A stretch of DNA of 60,359 bases from Pleomorphochaeta sp. GTDB taxonomy: Bacteria; Spirochaetota; Spirochaetia; Sphaerochaetales; Sphaerochaetaceae. The position numbers were made by a program, and so were the translations under genes. The notes beneath the pieces were generated by a model, which saw only the letters and a list, made by a program, of their open reading frames with translations, ran no database searches and had not been told where the DNA came from. Each line of letters opens with the position of its first letter. Within the stretch, counting starts at the first letter, position 1. Positions 7,993-16,256 of this stretch are shown piece by piece. The stretch spans positions 74,841 to 135,199 of the forward strand of contig JAQQAS010000047.1 in assembly GCA_028532815.1 (NCBI GenBank), read 5' to 3'.

Positions 7993-8560
7993 TAAATAAA
8001 AAAAAGATTTTTGTGCTATTGTTTATAAATAATTTAGAGACAAAAATGAGACATTATTAAAGTATTTTAATGTTTTCATTTAATTTGCTATATAGTAAAT
8101 AATTAAATGTTGTGGTAATTCAAATGTTTACATTTTTTCTATATATTCCTAAATCAAATAATTGTATTTGTGCATTTAAAAAATGCAAATATTAGATATG
8201 GAATATGTTAAATTGAGTAAGAAAAGTTTAAGATCCATAAAGTGGATAATTACTAATTTTAATTAATATTTAGTAAAAAAGGATTAGAAAGGCTCCTGTC
8301 GGAAGCACCCAATATGTTCGGGGGGTTGTTTAATTTAGTTTTGTATTTATTATGATTATAAGAACAATTTTTATAGAGTTTTATATAAATGAAAAAAATT
8401 ATCCCTCAGTTTATATTTGCTTCATATGAACAGATTTTGACAATTAATTCTTTCTAATTAGTTTTAGAAGGCTTGTAACAAGTATTACAAGACATTTAAA
8501 TAAATTTAAATTATAAATGTTAATTAATACGTTGTTTTTTTATTATTAATCCGTAGAAAT
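7993..8560. other. Non-coding stretch between tRNA operon and tRNA-His, with a GC-rich island
   Basis: About 570 AT-rich bases with no convincing gene. Visible structure: a GC-rich block at 8288-8330 (including a GGGGGG run) unlike its surroundings, and small inverted repeats at 8172-8186 (GCATTT/AAATGC), 8232-8245 (ATCCA/TGGAT) and 8472-8491 (CTTGTAA/TTACAAG). The GC-rich block translates on the plus strand as an open stretch of about 25 codons (ERLLSEAPNMFGGLF within it) ending at a TGA, but it has no start codon or ribosome-binding site. It could be a gene remnant or part of a small RNA. Confidence 0.4.
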
Positions 8561-8590
8561 AAAAAAATCGTAGTTATTAAAACTACGATT
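8561..8590 (-). terminator. Terminator of tRNA-His
   Basis: A perfect 10-bp stem (8567-8576 with 8581-8590, loop ATTA) is followed on the minus strand by seven T, eight bases after the tRNA-His 3' end. Confidence 0.9.
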
Positions 8591-8598
8591 AATTAAAG

Positions 8599-8671
8599 GG
8601 TGGATGACGGGACTTGAACCCGCAACAACCAGAACCACAATCTAGCGCTCTACCATTGAACTACATCCACC
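8599..8671 (-). tRNA. tRNA-His (GTG)
   Basis: A 73-nt tRNA. It has the extra G at -1 (8671) opposite the C73 discriminator that marks tRNA-His. The acceptor GTGGATG pairs with CATCCAC and the loop TTGTGGT gives anticodon GTG. No CCA is encoded. It is a single-gene transcript with its own terminator. Confidence 0.97.
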
Positions 8672-8713
8672 ATGAAGCCTAAAGTCAAATAACTAAGCGG
8701 CTCAACGAGGCAT

Positions 8714-8743
8714 ACAATGCCATATTTTAGAGGTTTTTGTCAA
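8714..8743 (-). promoter_or_regulatory. Probable promoter of tRNA-His
   Basis: A consensus -35 TTGACA (8743-8738) on the minus strand has only a weak -10 (CATTGT at 18 bases). This is the same pattern, strong -35 with poor -10, as at the other tRNA operon. Confidence 0.4.
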
Positions 8744-8804
8744 TATAGATTGTTAAAATAATTTAAAAAAAAAGAATTTGGCAAAATTATGAGGTTAATT
8801 AAAA

Positions 8805-8850
8805 AAAACTCTTAAGTTTAGGCTCATCTAAAGAGTAACTTAAGAGTTTT
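8805..8850 (-). terminator. Terminator of the antiporter operon
   Basis: A perfect 14-bp stem (8805-8818 with 8837-8850) with an 18-base loop is followed on the minus strand by a long T-run. It lies 19 bases after the stop codon of the PII-like gene. Confidence 0.88.
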
Positions 8851-8869
8851 ATTCTTATTGAAATTTAGT

Positions 8870-9214
8870 TTATTCAATTAAACCTGTTTCTTGGCTGAAT
8901 ACTAGAGAGGCAGGAACAACATACATATTTAATATATCATCTTTTGTTAAAGGTACCCCACCAGCTTCTAGGTTAGAAATAAATTCTTTAGCTTCGCTTT
9001 TATCTTTAATATGAGAGAAAATAATTAACTTTTCGTCTTTGTGAGGATCTCCACCACTAAAAAATCCACTAAATACACTAAATTCACTTTCTAAACTACG
9101 ATTTAAGTTTTGGGCATCCCAAACTGATGCAGTTTGAATACCAGCACTTTGAAGTGCTAGTAAAACATCTTCTTTATAATCCAAATCTAATAATGAAATA
9201 ATTAATAAATTCAT
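8870..9214 (-). CDS. PII-like small regulatory protein of the antiporter operon
   Basis: A 114-residue soluble protein. Its pattern fits a PII/CutA-like ferredoxin fold: strand NLLIISLLD, helix KEDVLLALQSAG, strand ASVWDA, a glycine-rich loop FFSGGDPHKDEK at the T-loop position, strand KLIIFSHIK, helix KSEAKEFISNLE and a last strand. It has no signal peptide. A strong AGGAGA site precedes the ATG, and the gene starts 15 bases after the antiporter, ending the operon at a strong terminator. PII-like proteins commonly bind nucleotides or ions and gate a partner transporter. By position the partner is the upstream antiporter. The fold call is from pattern only. Confidence 0.6.
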   Translation of the reverse strand: MNLLIISLLDLDYKEDVLLALQSAGIQTASVWDAQNLNRSLESEFSVFSGFFSGGDPHKDEKLIIFSHIKDKSEAKEFISNLEAGGVPLTKDDILNMYVVPASLVFSQETGLIE

Positions 9215-9229
9215 ATCCTAAATCTCCTT

Positions 9230-10447
9230 TTAATCGCTTGTGGATACTTGAACTTCGCCGGCTTTTTTGAGGGCAAAACGTGTTAGTAATGGTCCTACAA
9301 TTTCTGTAATAATAGTAGTAAATAATAATACGTTAATTACAATTGTAGCCATTGTAGCGCCTGCACTACCATATTTTGGTAATGTGAATTCTTTATTTAT
9401 AGCTAAAGCGAGTGCTAGTGCAACTCCAACTTGGGGAAGAAGAGCAAATCCAACAAAACTTTTTACAGCTTTCGGAGCTTTTCCAATTCTTGCACCAATA
9501 GAGGCACCACCGGTTTTACCAATACTTCTTGCAAAGAAGTAGAATAATCCAAGTACTCCAATTTGCTTAATTAATGAAATATTTAAATTAGCACCACCTA
9601 AAATAAAGAAGGCAGTAATAAAGATTGGGGATAAACTTGTAACAATGTTTGAACTTTTCTTACTAAGAACCGGAGAAGTGTTAACAATAACAGCTCCAAA
9701 TGCCATGGTTGCAAGAAGTTCAGAAACCCCTAAGTATTCAGAAATACCGATTAAACCTAGTAGAAAAGCTACTAATAATAGCATTATTTGCTCATTATTC
9801 TTAACCTTTTTTAAGATTAGTACATAAAGAATAGCTGACACTATACCTATTCCAAAGGCTTCAAGTATTGCAATTAAAGCACTAAGTAACATAGTAGGTA
9901 CAGCAACGTGTGTTCCTAGTAATCTAGAACTTACAAAGCCTTCAACAAATACATAAATGATTAAAGCTGCAGCATCGTCTAAGCCTACAACAGCTAATAT
10001 AGTAGAGGTTAGAGGGCCTTTTGCTTTATATTGCTTAATAACTGCAACTGTTGCAGCAGGAGCTGTTGCACTAGCTACTGCTCCAAGAAGTAGGGCTGTA
10101 TTTAATTCTGCATGGTATAAATATCTTAGAATTAAGAATACGACTACAAAAGTACCAAGACTTTCAAATAATACTATTGAAAATATACTTTTACCTAAGC
10201 TTTTAATGACATCGACTTTTAATTCAATACCGATAGTAAAGGCAATCATACCTAATGCTATTGTAGATATTGGACTAAATTTGTTTAGAATTTCAGGTGT
10301 TAATAAATTAACAACTGAAACACCAAGAATAACCCCTAGTAAAACAAAACCTGTTACCTCGGGGACCTTGATTTTATTAACACCAACTTTTGTAGCATAA
10401 GCTGCTAAAAAGATTGCTGCTAAATATAGAAAAACATGACCTTCCAT
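9230..10447 (-). CDS. Cation:proton antiporter, CPA2 family
   Basis: A 405-residue inner-membrane antiporter with about 12-13 transmembrane segments, exchanging Na+ or K+ for protons. CPA2 landmarks are the early TGFVLLGVILG segment (32-42), the unwound helix ASATAPAAT (125-133) and the paired acidic residues D157-D158 in VVGLDDAAAL, typical of electrogenic members. There is no C-terminal RCK/TrkA-N domain, which many KefB-like relatives use for gating, so regulation may come from the flanking small genes. A weak AGAAGG site precedes the ATG. The gene is between a PTS-IIA-like gene (14 bases upstream) and a PII-like gene (15 bases downstream). The transported ion is not evident. Confidence 0.88.
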   Translation of the reverse strand: MEGHVFLYLAAIFLAAYATKVGVNKIKVPEVTGFVLLGVILGVSVVNLLTPEILNKFSPISTIALGMIAFTIGIELKVDVIKSLGKSIFSIVLFESLGTFVVVFLILRYLYHAELNTALLLGAVASATAPAATVAVIKQYKAKGPLTSTILAVVGLDDAAALIIYVFVEGFVSSRLLGTHVAVPTMLLSALIAILEAFGIGIVSAILYVLILKKVKNNEQIMLLLVAFLLGLIGISEYLGVSELLATMAFGAVIVNTSPVLSKKSSNIVTSLSPIFITAFFILGGANLNISLIKQIGVLGLFYFFARSIGKTGGASIGARIGKAPKAVKSFVGFALLPQVGVALALALAINKEFTLPKYGSAGATMATIVINVLLFTTIITEIVGPLLTRFALKKAGEVQVSTSD

Positions 10448-10461
10448 TTAATTAATACCTT

Positions 10462-10908
10462 CTATAAATCTGAAAATTGCGCTAAGACTTCTTCTGCACT
10501 AGTTGCAGCTAATAAGGCTTTTCGTCGCTCAGGATTTCTTACTACTAAAGAAACTTTAGATAAGATCTGAAGATATTGTTTTTGGTCATTAGCCGGACCA
10601 CCAATTAAAAATACTAATTTAACACTTTGATTGTTACCGGCTTTCCAGTCGGTGTCATTTTTTAATACAGCAGGTATAACAAAGAATTTTGAAATAGTTT
10701 TAAGCTTTGCATGTGGTATAGCAACTTGCCAACCAACATCAGTACTCATTATTGATTCTCTTTCGAAGAGGGCATCTTCGAATTCTTTTTTATCAGAAAT
10801 CAAACCTTTTGATTCAGCTTCACTGACCATTTTAGTAAGAATTTCTTTTTTGTCATTGTTGTTTAAAAACAGCACCGAATTTTTTGAAAAATAATCTATT
10901 ACTCGCAT
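10462..10908 (-). CDS. PTS EIIA-like (fructose/Ntr type) regulatory protein
   Basis: A 148-residue PTS EIIA type-2 domain. The phosphorylatable histidine is H66 in the motif IPHAK, preceded by the family's STDVGWQVAIPH context and followed by a PANDQKQYLQILSKVS helix. I choose the ATG at 10908 (MRVIDYFSKN) because TTGGAG sits just ahead as a Shine-Dalgarno; a TTG at 10920 would lie inside it. No sugar permease (EIIB/C) is nearby. As the first gene of an operon with a cation antiporter and a PII-like protein, it is more likely an EIIA-Ntr-like regulator of ion transport than a sugar phosphocarrier. Confidence 0.85.
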   Translation of the reverse strand: MRVIDYFSKNSVLFLNNNDKKEILTKMVSEAESKGLISDKKEFEDALFERESIMSTDVGWQVAIPHAKLKTISKFFVIPAVLKNDTDWKAGNNQSVKLVFLIGGPANDQKQYLQILSKVSLVVRNPERRKALLAATSAEEVLAQFSDL

Positions 10909-11218
10909 TGTTTTCTCCAATGGGCATATTTTAGGTATTTAAGATTTTTTTGTAAAGCTATTTTGAATACTTTCACATATAAATGATTTTTATTTCATAT
11001 AATTTACTCTTTACTAAATTAAGTTGTATTAATTTAGTTAAACATATTAGATTTGTAATATAAAGGCTTTGTTTTTTACTTTATAAAACTAATTAATTAC
11101 TTTAGATAAAAATAATCTAATTGAGTCTATTGTTCTCTAGGTTGTAAAGATATTTCATATTATATATTTTTAAAAAGTAAAGATAACTTATCATTAAAAT
11201 AAAGTAGAGGTTAGAAAA
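10909..11218. other. Divergent intergenic region, EIIA-like gene / DUF89 gene
   Basis: About 310 AT-rich bases between divergently transcribed genes, holding both promoters. I see the two Shine-Dalgarno sequences (GGAG at the left edge, AGAGG before 11219). I see no clear -35/-10 pair, repeat, small ORF or RNA. Confidence 0.5.
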
Positions 11219-12088
11219 GTGAAATTTGCCCTAGAATGTACTAATTGTATAATAAATCAAGTAAATCAGATATCAAATATGAAGAATCTAGGGGAAGAGA
11301 AATTCCTTTTGCTTAAAAAAGTATTATCCTCACTTGAAAAACAAGATTATAGTAAAACATCTCCTGAAATATATGGAAATGTCTACAAACAAATTGTTGA
11401 GTATTTTAAAGGTGAAGACATTTATAAAGAAATAAGAGAAGATTATAATAAAAAGTTTATGGCTTTATCCTTTGAGATAGAAAAAGCGATAGATAAATCA
11501 GCTAATCCTCTTAAAATGGCTTTAGCTACAGCAATTGAAGGAAACTTGTTAGATCTTGCCATCTTAAAAAATTTTTCAATTAATGATTTAATTTCTTCAA
11601 TCGAGGAAATCGAAAATACCAAATTTAAAGTAGATGACTCTAATCTATTATTAGATAAAATTAGTAAAAGCACTAGTATTTTATACATTGGAGATAATTG
11701 CGGTGAAATTGTATTTGATAAGCTTTTTATAAAAACTATAAAAAAATTTTATCCAAACATAAATATATACTTTGTAGTTAGGGGTGAGAGTGCTGTAAAT
11801 GATGTTCTTATAAGTGATGCTCTTCATGTAAAAATGGATTCAGTTGCAACTATTGTTGAAAATGGGGATTCATCCCTTGGCACTGTTATCAACAGATGCT
11901 CAAAAGAACTTGTCGATTTATATAATAGTGTAGATTTAGTAATCGCAAAAGGACAGGGAAATTTTGAAAGTTTAAGTGAAACTCCAAGAGATGATTTGTA
12001 TTATCTGCTTCTAACAAAATGCCATTTAATCGCTGAAGAATTTAATGTAGATACAATGAGTGTTGTCTGTGCTAAGGCTAAATATTGA
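11219..12088 (+). CDS. DUF89 (ARMT1-like) damage-control phosphatase
   Basis: A 289-residue cytosolic protein of the DUF89 family, metal-dependent phosphatases thought to remove damaged or overflow phosphometabolites. Signatures are the N-terminal CTNC (C7, C10), EGNLLD around 107-112, the metal-binding YIGDNCGEIVFD at 156-167 and KGQGNFE near 244-250. The start is GTG, with AGAGG upstream. About 290 residues is the usual length of the bacterial single-domain form. The substrate cannot be predicted; sugar phosphates and phosphopantetheine-type compounds are known for relatives. It stands alone, separated by about 300 bases and a promoter from the following sugar operon. Confidence 0.87.
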   Translation: MKFALECTNCIINQVNQISNMKNLGEEKFLLLKKVLSSLEKQDYSKTSPEIYGNVYKQIVEYFKGEDIYKEIREDYNKKFMALSFEIEKAIDKSANPLKMALATAIEGNLLDLAILKNFSINDLISSIEEIENTKFKVDDSNLLLDKISKSTSILYIGDNCGEIVFDKLFIKTIKKFYPNINIYFVVRGESAVNDVLISDALHVKMDSVATIVENGDSSLGTVINRCSKELVDLYNSVDLVIAKGQGNFESLSETPRDDLYYLLLTKCHLIAEEFNVDTMSVVCAKAKY

Positions 12089-12401
12089 AGATTTTTAATA
12101 TCATTTTTTATTATTTAAAACATATATATTTATAATTAATTTAAAAATTTTCATTTATTGTTTTTAAAAGTAAATATTATAAGTTTGTATTGATATCTTT
12201 TTTTGCTTTTAATTTGAAACAATTTACTAGTAATTTGTTGTTAAAATGACAAAATATTACCTATTTTTACTCATCAAACGTTAAGATAATATTCTTTTTT
12301 TGCATATTTTTTGTATATTTTTACTTTTTTCATTGACAGAAATAAGTATGTATCCATATAATTCAGTGAATGAAATAAGTAGCAGTCTAGGAGGATTGTA
12401 T
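12089..12401 (+). promoter_or_regulatory. Intergenic region with promoter of the 12402-18888 sugar operon
   Basis: About 310 AT-rich bases. Near the right end TTGACA (12333-12338) and TATAAT (12357-12362) are both perfect consensus hexamers, spaced 18 bases. The leader is about 35 nt, with a GGAGG Shine-Dalgarno at 12390-12394. The left part holds only the 3' end of the DUF89 transcript; I see no strong terminator, RNA or ORF. Confidence 0.8.
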
Positions 12402-13715
12402 ATGAAAAAAATTTTAGCTTTAGTAATGGTTAGCTTAATTGCAGTTACTAGTTTTTTTGCATCAGGTGCAAATGAAAGCAAAAGTGATGACGGTACAATA
12501 ACTTTAACAGGTTATATGCAAATTGACCCAGCAAACCCAGCTTATGCAGGTCATAATGCAGTTGTAGAAGCCTTTGAAGAAGCATATCCTAATATTAAAT
12601 TAGATATTGAGTATGCAACAGGCGAAGCATTTCACCAAAAGTTCCAAGCTATGGCTGCATCAAGAAAAATACCAGATATTTTTACTTGTTATGGTGGAGC
12701 TAGAACAGCTTATATCCAAGATCCAGGATTAGTTTTAGATTTAAGTGATACAGACTATTTAACTGATGAATTTAAATCACAATTTAAACCTGTAACTTTT
12801 AAAGCTCAAGGTGAAAACGGTGAATTATGGATGATTCCACCAACGCTTGCTGTTTGTCATGTTGTATTTGCCAACAGAGCTATCTTAGATGAATTAGGTT
12901 TAGATTATCCAAAAACATTTGAAGAAATGATTGCTCAAGTTCCAACAATTAGAGCCGCTGGTTATTATCCAATTTCAATGGGTAACAAAGACCAATGGGT
13001 TGTAAACTCGTGGTTACTATCTTTATTAGTTGATAGAACTGGTGGCCCACAATGGTTTATGGATGCAGCAAAAGGTGAAAATGGTGCTAAATTCACAGAT
13101 CCAGCTTTTGTAAAAACTTTAGAAATTATTCAAACAATGTGTGAAGAAGATTTATTCTCTCCTGGTGTAAACCAAATGGGTAATGGAGAAGCAGACCAAG
13201 AATTCTATCAAGGTAAATCAGTCTATTTAATTGATGCTGGTTGGAGAAGTGGAGGAATGGATTCTCAACTTCCAACTGAATTTACTGAAAATATTGAAAT
13301 GCATGTATTCCCAGCAATTGAAGGGGAGGTTAGAAGTAATACTTCAACTGCAGTAACAGGAGAGGGTTTCGGTATTGCAAGTGCAATAAAAGACACTGAA
13401 AAAGCTGATGCTGCTTGGAAATTTATCTCTTTCTATACAGGTGAAGAAGGTTCAAAAATCTTTGCTCAATATGGTGATATTCCAACATGTAATATTGATT
13501 TTTCTGAAATTGAAATGGGTATTATGCAAAAGAAATATGCTCAATTCCAAGAAGAACATGAAATGGGTTATGTATTCGATTCTGTTATGAATGGAGAAGG
13601 GGTTTCTCTATTGAATGCTAATATCCAAGCAATGATGATGGGAAATGGTGATCCTAGTGAAATAGCTGCTCAATATGAAGCTTGGGTTGCTCAAAATGAT
13701 ACCAACAGAGAGTAG
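12402..13715 (+). CDS. Sugar ABC transporter substrate-binding protein
   Basis: A 437-residue family 1 extracellular solute-binding protein. The signal peptide (residues 1-20, MKKILALVMVSLIAVTSFFA) is followed by a mature end SGANES. The start is the ATG at 12402 preceded by GGAGG; a longer in-frame reading upstream would translate across the perfect promoter and is not real. The body shows family features such as GYMQIDPANPAY, FHQKFQAMAASRKIPDIF and WVVNSWLLSLL. It is the first gene of an operon with two MalF/G-like permeases, CutC, a ROK regulator and an M81 peptidase. The hairpin right after its stop suggests it is made in excess over the permeases. Substrate unknown. Confidence 0.9.
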   Translation: MKKILALVMVSLIAVTSFFASGANESKSDDGTITLTGYMQIDPANPAYAGHNAVVEAFEEAYPNIKLDIEYATGEAFHQKFQAMAASRKIPDIFTCYGGARTAYIQDPGLVLDLSDTDYLTDEFKSQFKPVTFKAQGENGELWMIPPTLAVCHVVFANRAILDELGLDYPKTFEEMIAQVPTIRAAGYYPISMGNKDQWVVNSWLLSLLVDRTGGPQWFMDAAKGENGAKFTDPAFVKTLEIIQTMCEEDLFSPGVNQMGNGEADQEFYQGKSVYLIDAGWRSGGMDSQLPTEFTENIEMHVFPAIEGEVRSNTSTAVTGEGFGIASAIKDTEKADAAWKFISFYTGEEGSKIFAQYGDIPTCNIDFSEIEMGIMQKKYAQFQEEHEMGYVFDSVMNGEGVSLLNANIQAMMMGNGDPSEIAAQYEAWVAQNDTNRE

Positions 13716-13726
13716 GTGATTTTGAC

Positions 13727-13751
13727 ATGTCGCTAGTTTTACTAGCGACAT
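13727..13751 (+). promoter_or_regulatory. Intercistronic hairpin between binding protein and permease genes
   Basis: A perfect 11-bp stem (13727-13737 with 13741-13751) with a TTT loop lies 12 bases after the binding-protein stop. No T-run follows. It is more likely an mRNA-stability or partial-attenuation element than a full terminator. A similar element occurs at 21221-21241. Confidence 0.75.
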
Positions 13752-13770
13752 TATTAACTAGGGGAGAGAA

Positions 13771-14658
13771 ATGATAACAGATCGAAATAAGAAATTAAGC
13801 TATTTAAGTTTATTATTGCCAGCTTTTATAATTTATATAGCAATAATAATTTTTCCTGTAGTGGTTAGTTTTGGTTTATCTTTTACTAAATGGAGACATT
13901 TCCAGTTAAAAGGTTTTGTTGGAATCGAAAATTATATAAATATAATTAAGGACCCAATTTTCCAAATAGCAGTTAAAAATAATGTAAAAATAATGTTGAT
14001 TTCAGTTCTAGGACAGATACCATTAGGAGTAATTTTAGCCTATTTGCTATTTAGAAAATGGGTTCGTGGAAGTCAATTTTTTGAAATGATGATTTTCTTA
14101 CCAATTACTATATCATCAATTGTTGTGGCTTTACTTTGGAATAGAGTGTTTTCACCTGTTGGTATTTATACATCTTTTGTAAGAACAATTACAGATAATC
14201 CAGATTATGTTGTTAAGATTTTTGAAAATGAAAAACATGCAATTGTTCCTGTTTTGTTTGTATTATTGTGGCAACATACAAGTTTGTATATGATCATATT
14301 TTTAGCAAATTTACAAAGAATTCCAAAATCAGTATTTGAAGCTGCAACTATAGATGGGGCTAGTGAATGGACAATTATTAGAAAAATAGTATTGCCAGCA
14401 TTAACAGCTGTTATATATACTTGCTCAGTTCTTGCAATTTCAGGAAGTTTAAAAAGCTTTGATTTAGTTTTCGCAATGACAGGGGGTGGTCCTGTTCATT
14501 ATACCTATGTAATGGCGCTATATCTCTATCAACAGACATTTACATTTAATAATTATGGATATGGTAGTGCTGTATCAATTATTATTGTAGTTCTAAGTGT
14601 TGGTTTGATTACATTCTGTCAAAGAATCTTTGCCAAGATTAGTAATAAATACAACTAG
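13771..14658 (+). CDS. Sugar ABC transporter permease, MalF/UgpA type
   Basis: A 295-residue inner-membrane permease with six predicted transmembrane segments. The ATPase-contacting EAA loop is visible around 191-210 (EAATIDGASEWTIIRKIVLPAL), the normal place and form for carbohydrate uptake CUT1 permeases. The end of the loop region shows FDLVFAMTGGGP, another CUT1 hallmark. A GGGGAGAG ribosome-binding site precedes the ATG. It pairs with the next gene to form the membrane channel. No ATPase is encoded in the operon, so a shared MsmK/MalK-type ATPase encoded elsewhere must energise it, as is common for CUT1 systems. Confidence 0.92.
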   Translation: MITDRNKKLSYLSLLLPAFIIYIAIIIFPVVVSFGLSFTKWRHFQLKGFVGIENYINIIKDPIFQIAVKNNVKIMLISVLGQIPLGVILAYLLFRKWVRGSQFFEMMIFLPITISSIVVALLWNRVFSPVGIYTSFVRTITDNPDYVVKIFENEKHAIVPVLFVLLWQHTSLYMIIFLANLQRIPKSVFEAATIDGASEWTIIRKIVLPALTAVIYTCSVLAISGSLKSFDLVFAMTGGGPVHYTYVMALYLYQQTFTFNNYGYGSAVSIIIVVLSVGLITFCQRIFAKISNKYN

Positions 14659-14670
14659 AGGAGAAAACTT

Positions 14671-15519
14671 ATGAAAAGCAATTTGAGAGAGAGAAAAATT
14701 TCCCTTCATGCAATTTTTTTCTCATATACATTTTTAATTTTATTTACAATAATTACTTTGTTTCCAATAATATGGATGACATACTCATCTTTTAAAAGTA
14801 TGGGTGAAATAATGCTCCATCCTCTAGGGTTACCAAAAGATTTTACTTTGTCTAATTATCAAAAGTGTTTTGAGTTTGGTAATATGGATTTTGCCTTTTT
14901 AAATAGTGTTATTTATAGTACTACTTCTACCTTATTAGTTGTTTTATTATCACTTCAAGCAGGTTTTGCATTAACTAAATTTCCCTACAAAAGTAGATTT
15001 GTTTATTCTGCACTGTTTACAACAGGTTTATTAATTACTGTTAACTCTGTTATTACACCATTGTTTATAATGGAAACAAATACAGGTCTTTACAACACAT
15101 ATTTAGGAGTAATACTTCCATATGTAGCCTTTGGACTTCCTATGGCAGTGCTAATTGCAACCTCTTATATTAGAGGTATTCCAGATGCTTTAATTGAAGC
15201 AGCTATCATTGATGGCGCAACTTATCAACAAATTTTTTGGAAAATTATTTTAATTGTTTCAACTCCAGTAATAGCTACTATCTCAGTATTAACTTTTTTA
15301 GGCAATTGGAATGAATTTTTGATGGTTTTCACCCTAACTAGTGGTGAGAATATGAGAAGTTTACCAGTTACAATAAATTCCTTTGCTGGTCGATTGAATC
15401 AAGATTATGGCTTACAATTTGCTGCTTTAGTTATAGGAACAATTCCTATGTTTATATTTTACTTAGTTGCCCATAATGCCTTGGTAGAAGGCTTTGGCGA
15501 AGGAGCTTTAAAAGAATGA
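14671..15519 (+). CDS. Sugar ABC transporter permease, MalG/UgpE type
   Basis: A 282-residue inner-membrane permease with six predicted transmembrane segments. The EAA loop EAAIIDGATYQQIFWKIIL at about 175-193 and the WNEFLMVFTLTS segment identify a MalG-type CUT1 subunit. It begins 12 bases after the first permease with an AGAGGAG site. Its stop overlaps the start of cutC by four bases, so the two are co-translated. It forms a heterodimeric channel with the preceding permease. Confidence 0.92.
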   Translation: MKSNLRERKISLHAIFFSYTFLILFTIITLFPIIWMTYSSFKSMGEIMLHPLGLPKDFTLSNYQKCFEFGNMDFAFLNSVIYSTTSTLLVVLLSLQAGFALTKFPYKSRFVYSALFTTGLLITVNSVITPLFIMETNTGLYNTYLGVILPYVAFGLPMAVLIATSYIRGIPDALIEAAIIDGATYQQIFWKIILIVSTPVIATISVLTFLGNWNEFLMVFTLTSGENMRSLPVTINSFAGRLNQDYGLQFAALVIGTIPMFIFYLVAHNALVEGFGEGALKE

Positions 15520-16256
15520 TAAAACCAAAAATAGAGATATGTTTAGAGAATATAGAATCAATTATAGCTGCCCAAGAAGGCGGTGCAGATAGAGTTGAAT
15601 TCTGTAGTGACCTTTTTGAAGGTGGTTTAACTCCTTCTTTAGGAATGTTTAGAACTGCTAGAAAGAAAGTTTCAATAGATATGAATGTTATGATAAGACC
15701 TCGAGGTGGAGATTTTTGTTACTCGGATCTTGAATTTGAAACTATGTTAGAAAATACAAAGATTTTCAAAGAAGAAGGTGCAAATGCCATTGTTTTTGGA
15801 ATATTGAATCCCGATGGAACTATAGATAGTGAAAGAAGTGCTAAACTTATTGAAGCTGCAAGACCATTAGAGGTAACTTTCCATAGAGCAATTGATATGA
15901 GTAATAATGCACTTGAGTCGCTTCAAACATTGATAGATTTAAAAGTAGATAGAGTTTTAACAAGTGGTTTAGAAGCATCAGTTATGGAAGGACTCATTAC
16001 ATTAAAAAAAATGATTGCTTATGCTAAAGATGATATTATTGTTATGCCAGGTTGTGGAATTAGTGAAAGAAATTTTGAATTTATTAAAAAAGAGTTACAA
16101 GCTAAAGAATATCATGTATATTTACCTATGGAGCAACAATCTAAAATGCTTTATACCCCCAACCATATTTTTATGGGAGGAGAACTAAGGCAAGCTGAAT
16201 TTGTTATAACTAATACTGATAATAGAAGAGTTAAAACGATAAAAGGACTAACATAA
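15516..16256 (+). CDS. cutC: CutC family TIM-barrel protein
   Basis: A 246-residue cytosolic protein of the CutC family, named for copper homeostasis although the biochemical role is unsettled. Family signatures: EICLENIESIIAAQEGGADR (about 6-25), RVEFCSDL and GGLTPS, the conserved MIRPRGGDFCYSD, FHRAIDM, RVLTSGLEAS and PGCGI. Length is normal. It overlaps the upstream permease stop (ATGATAA) and abuts the ROK gene, so it is firmly part of a sugar-uptake operon. No copper transporter or sensor is nearby. This context fits a role in sugar or amino-sugar metabolism better than copper handling, but that is inference. Confidence 0.93.
   Translation: MIKPKIEICLENIESIIAAQEGGADRVEFCSDLFEGGLTPSLGMFRTARKKVSIDMNVMIRPRGGDFCYSDLEFETMLENTKIFKEEGANAIVFGILNPDGTIDSERSAKLIEAARPLEVTFHRAIDMSNNALESLQTLIDLKVDRVLTSGLEASVMEGLITLKKMIAYAKDDIIVMPGCGISERNFEFIKKELQAKEYHVYLPMEQQSKMLYTPNHIFMGGELRQAEFVITNTDNRRVKTIKGLT

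Noticed and set aside
8288-8330. Signal recognition particle RNA gene
   Set aside because: A C-GGAA-G tetraloop-like string is present, but the flanking asymmetric loop and helix of SRP domain IV are absent and the block is too short.
12300-12401. N-terminal extension of the sugar-binding protein
   Set aside because: It would translate across a perfect TTGACA/TATAAT promoter and the GGAGG site. The ATG at 12402 gives a normal signal peptide.
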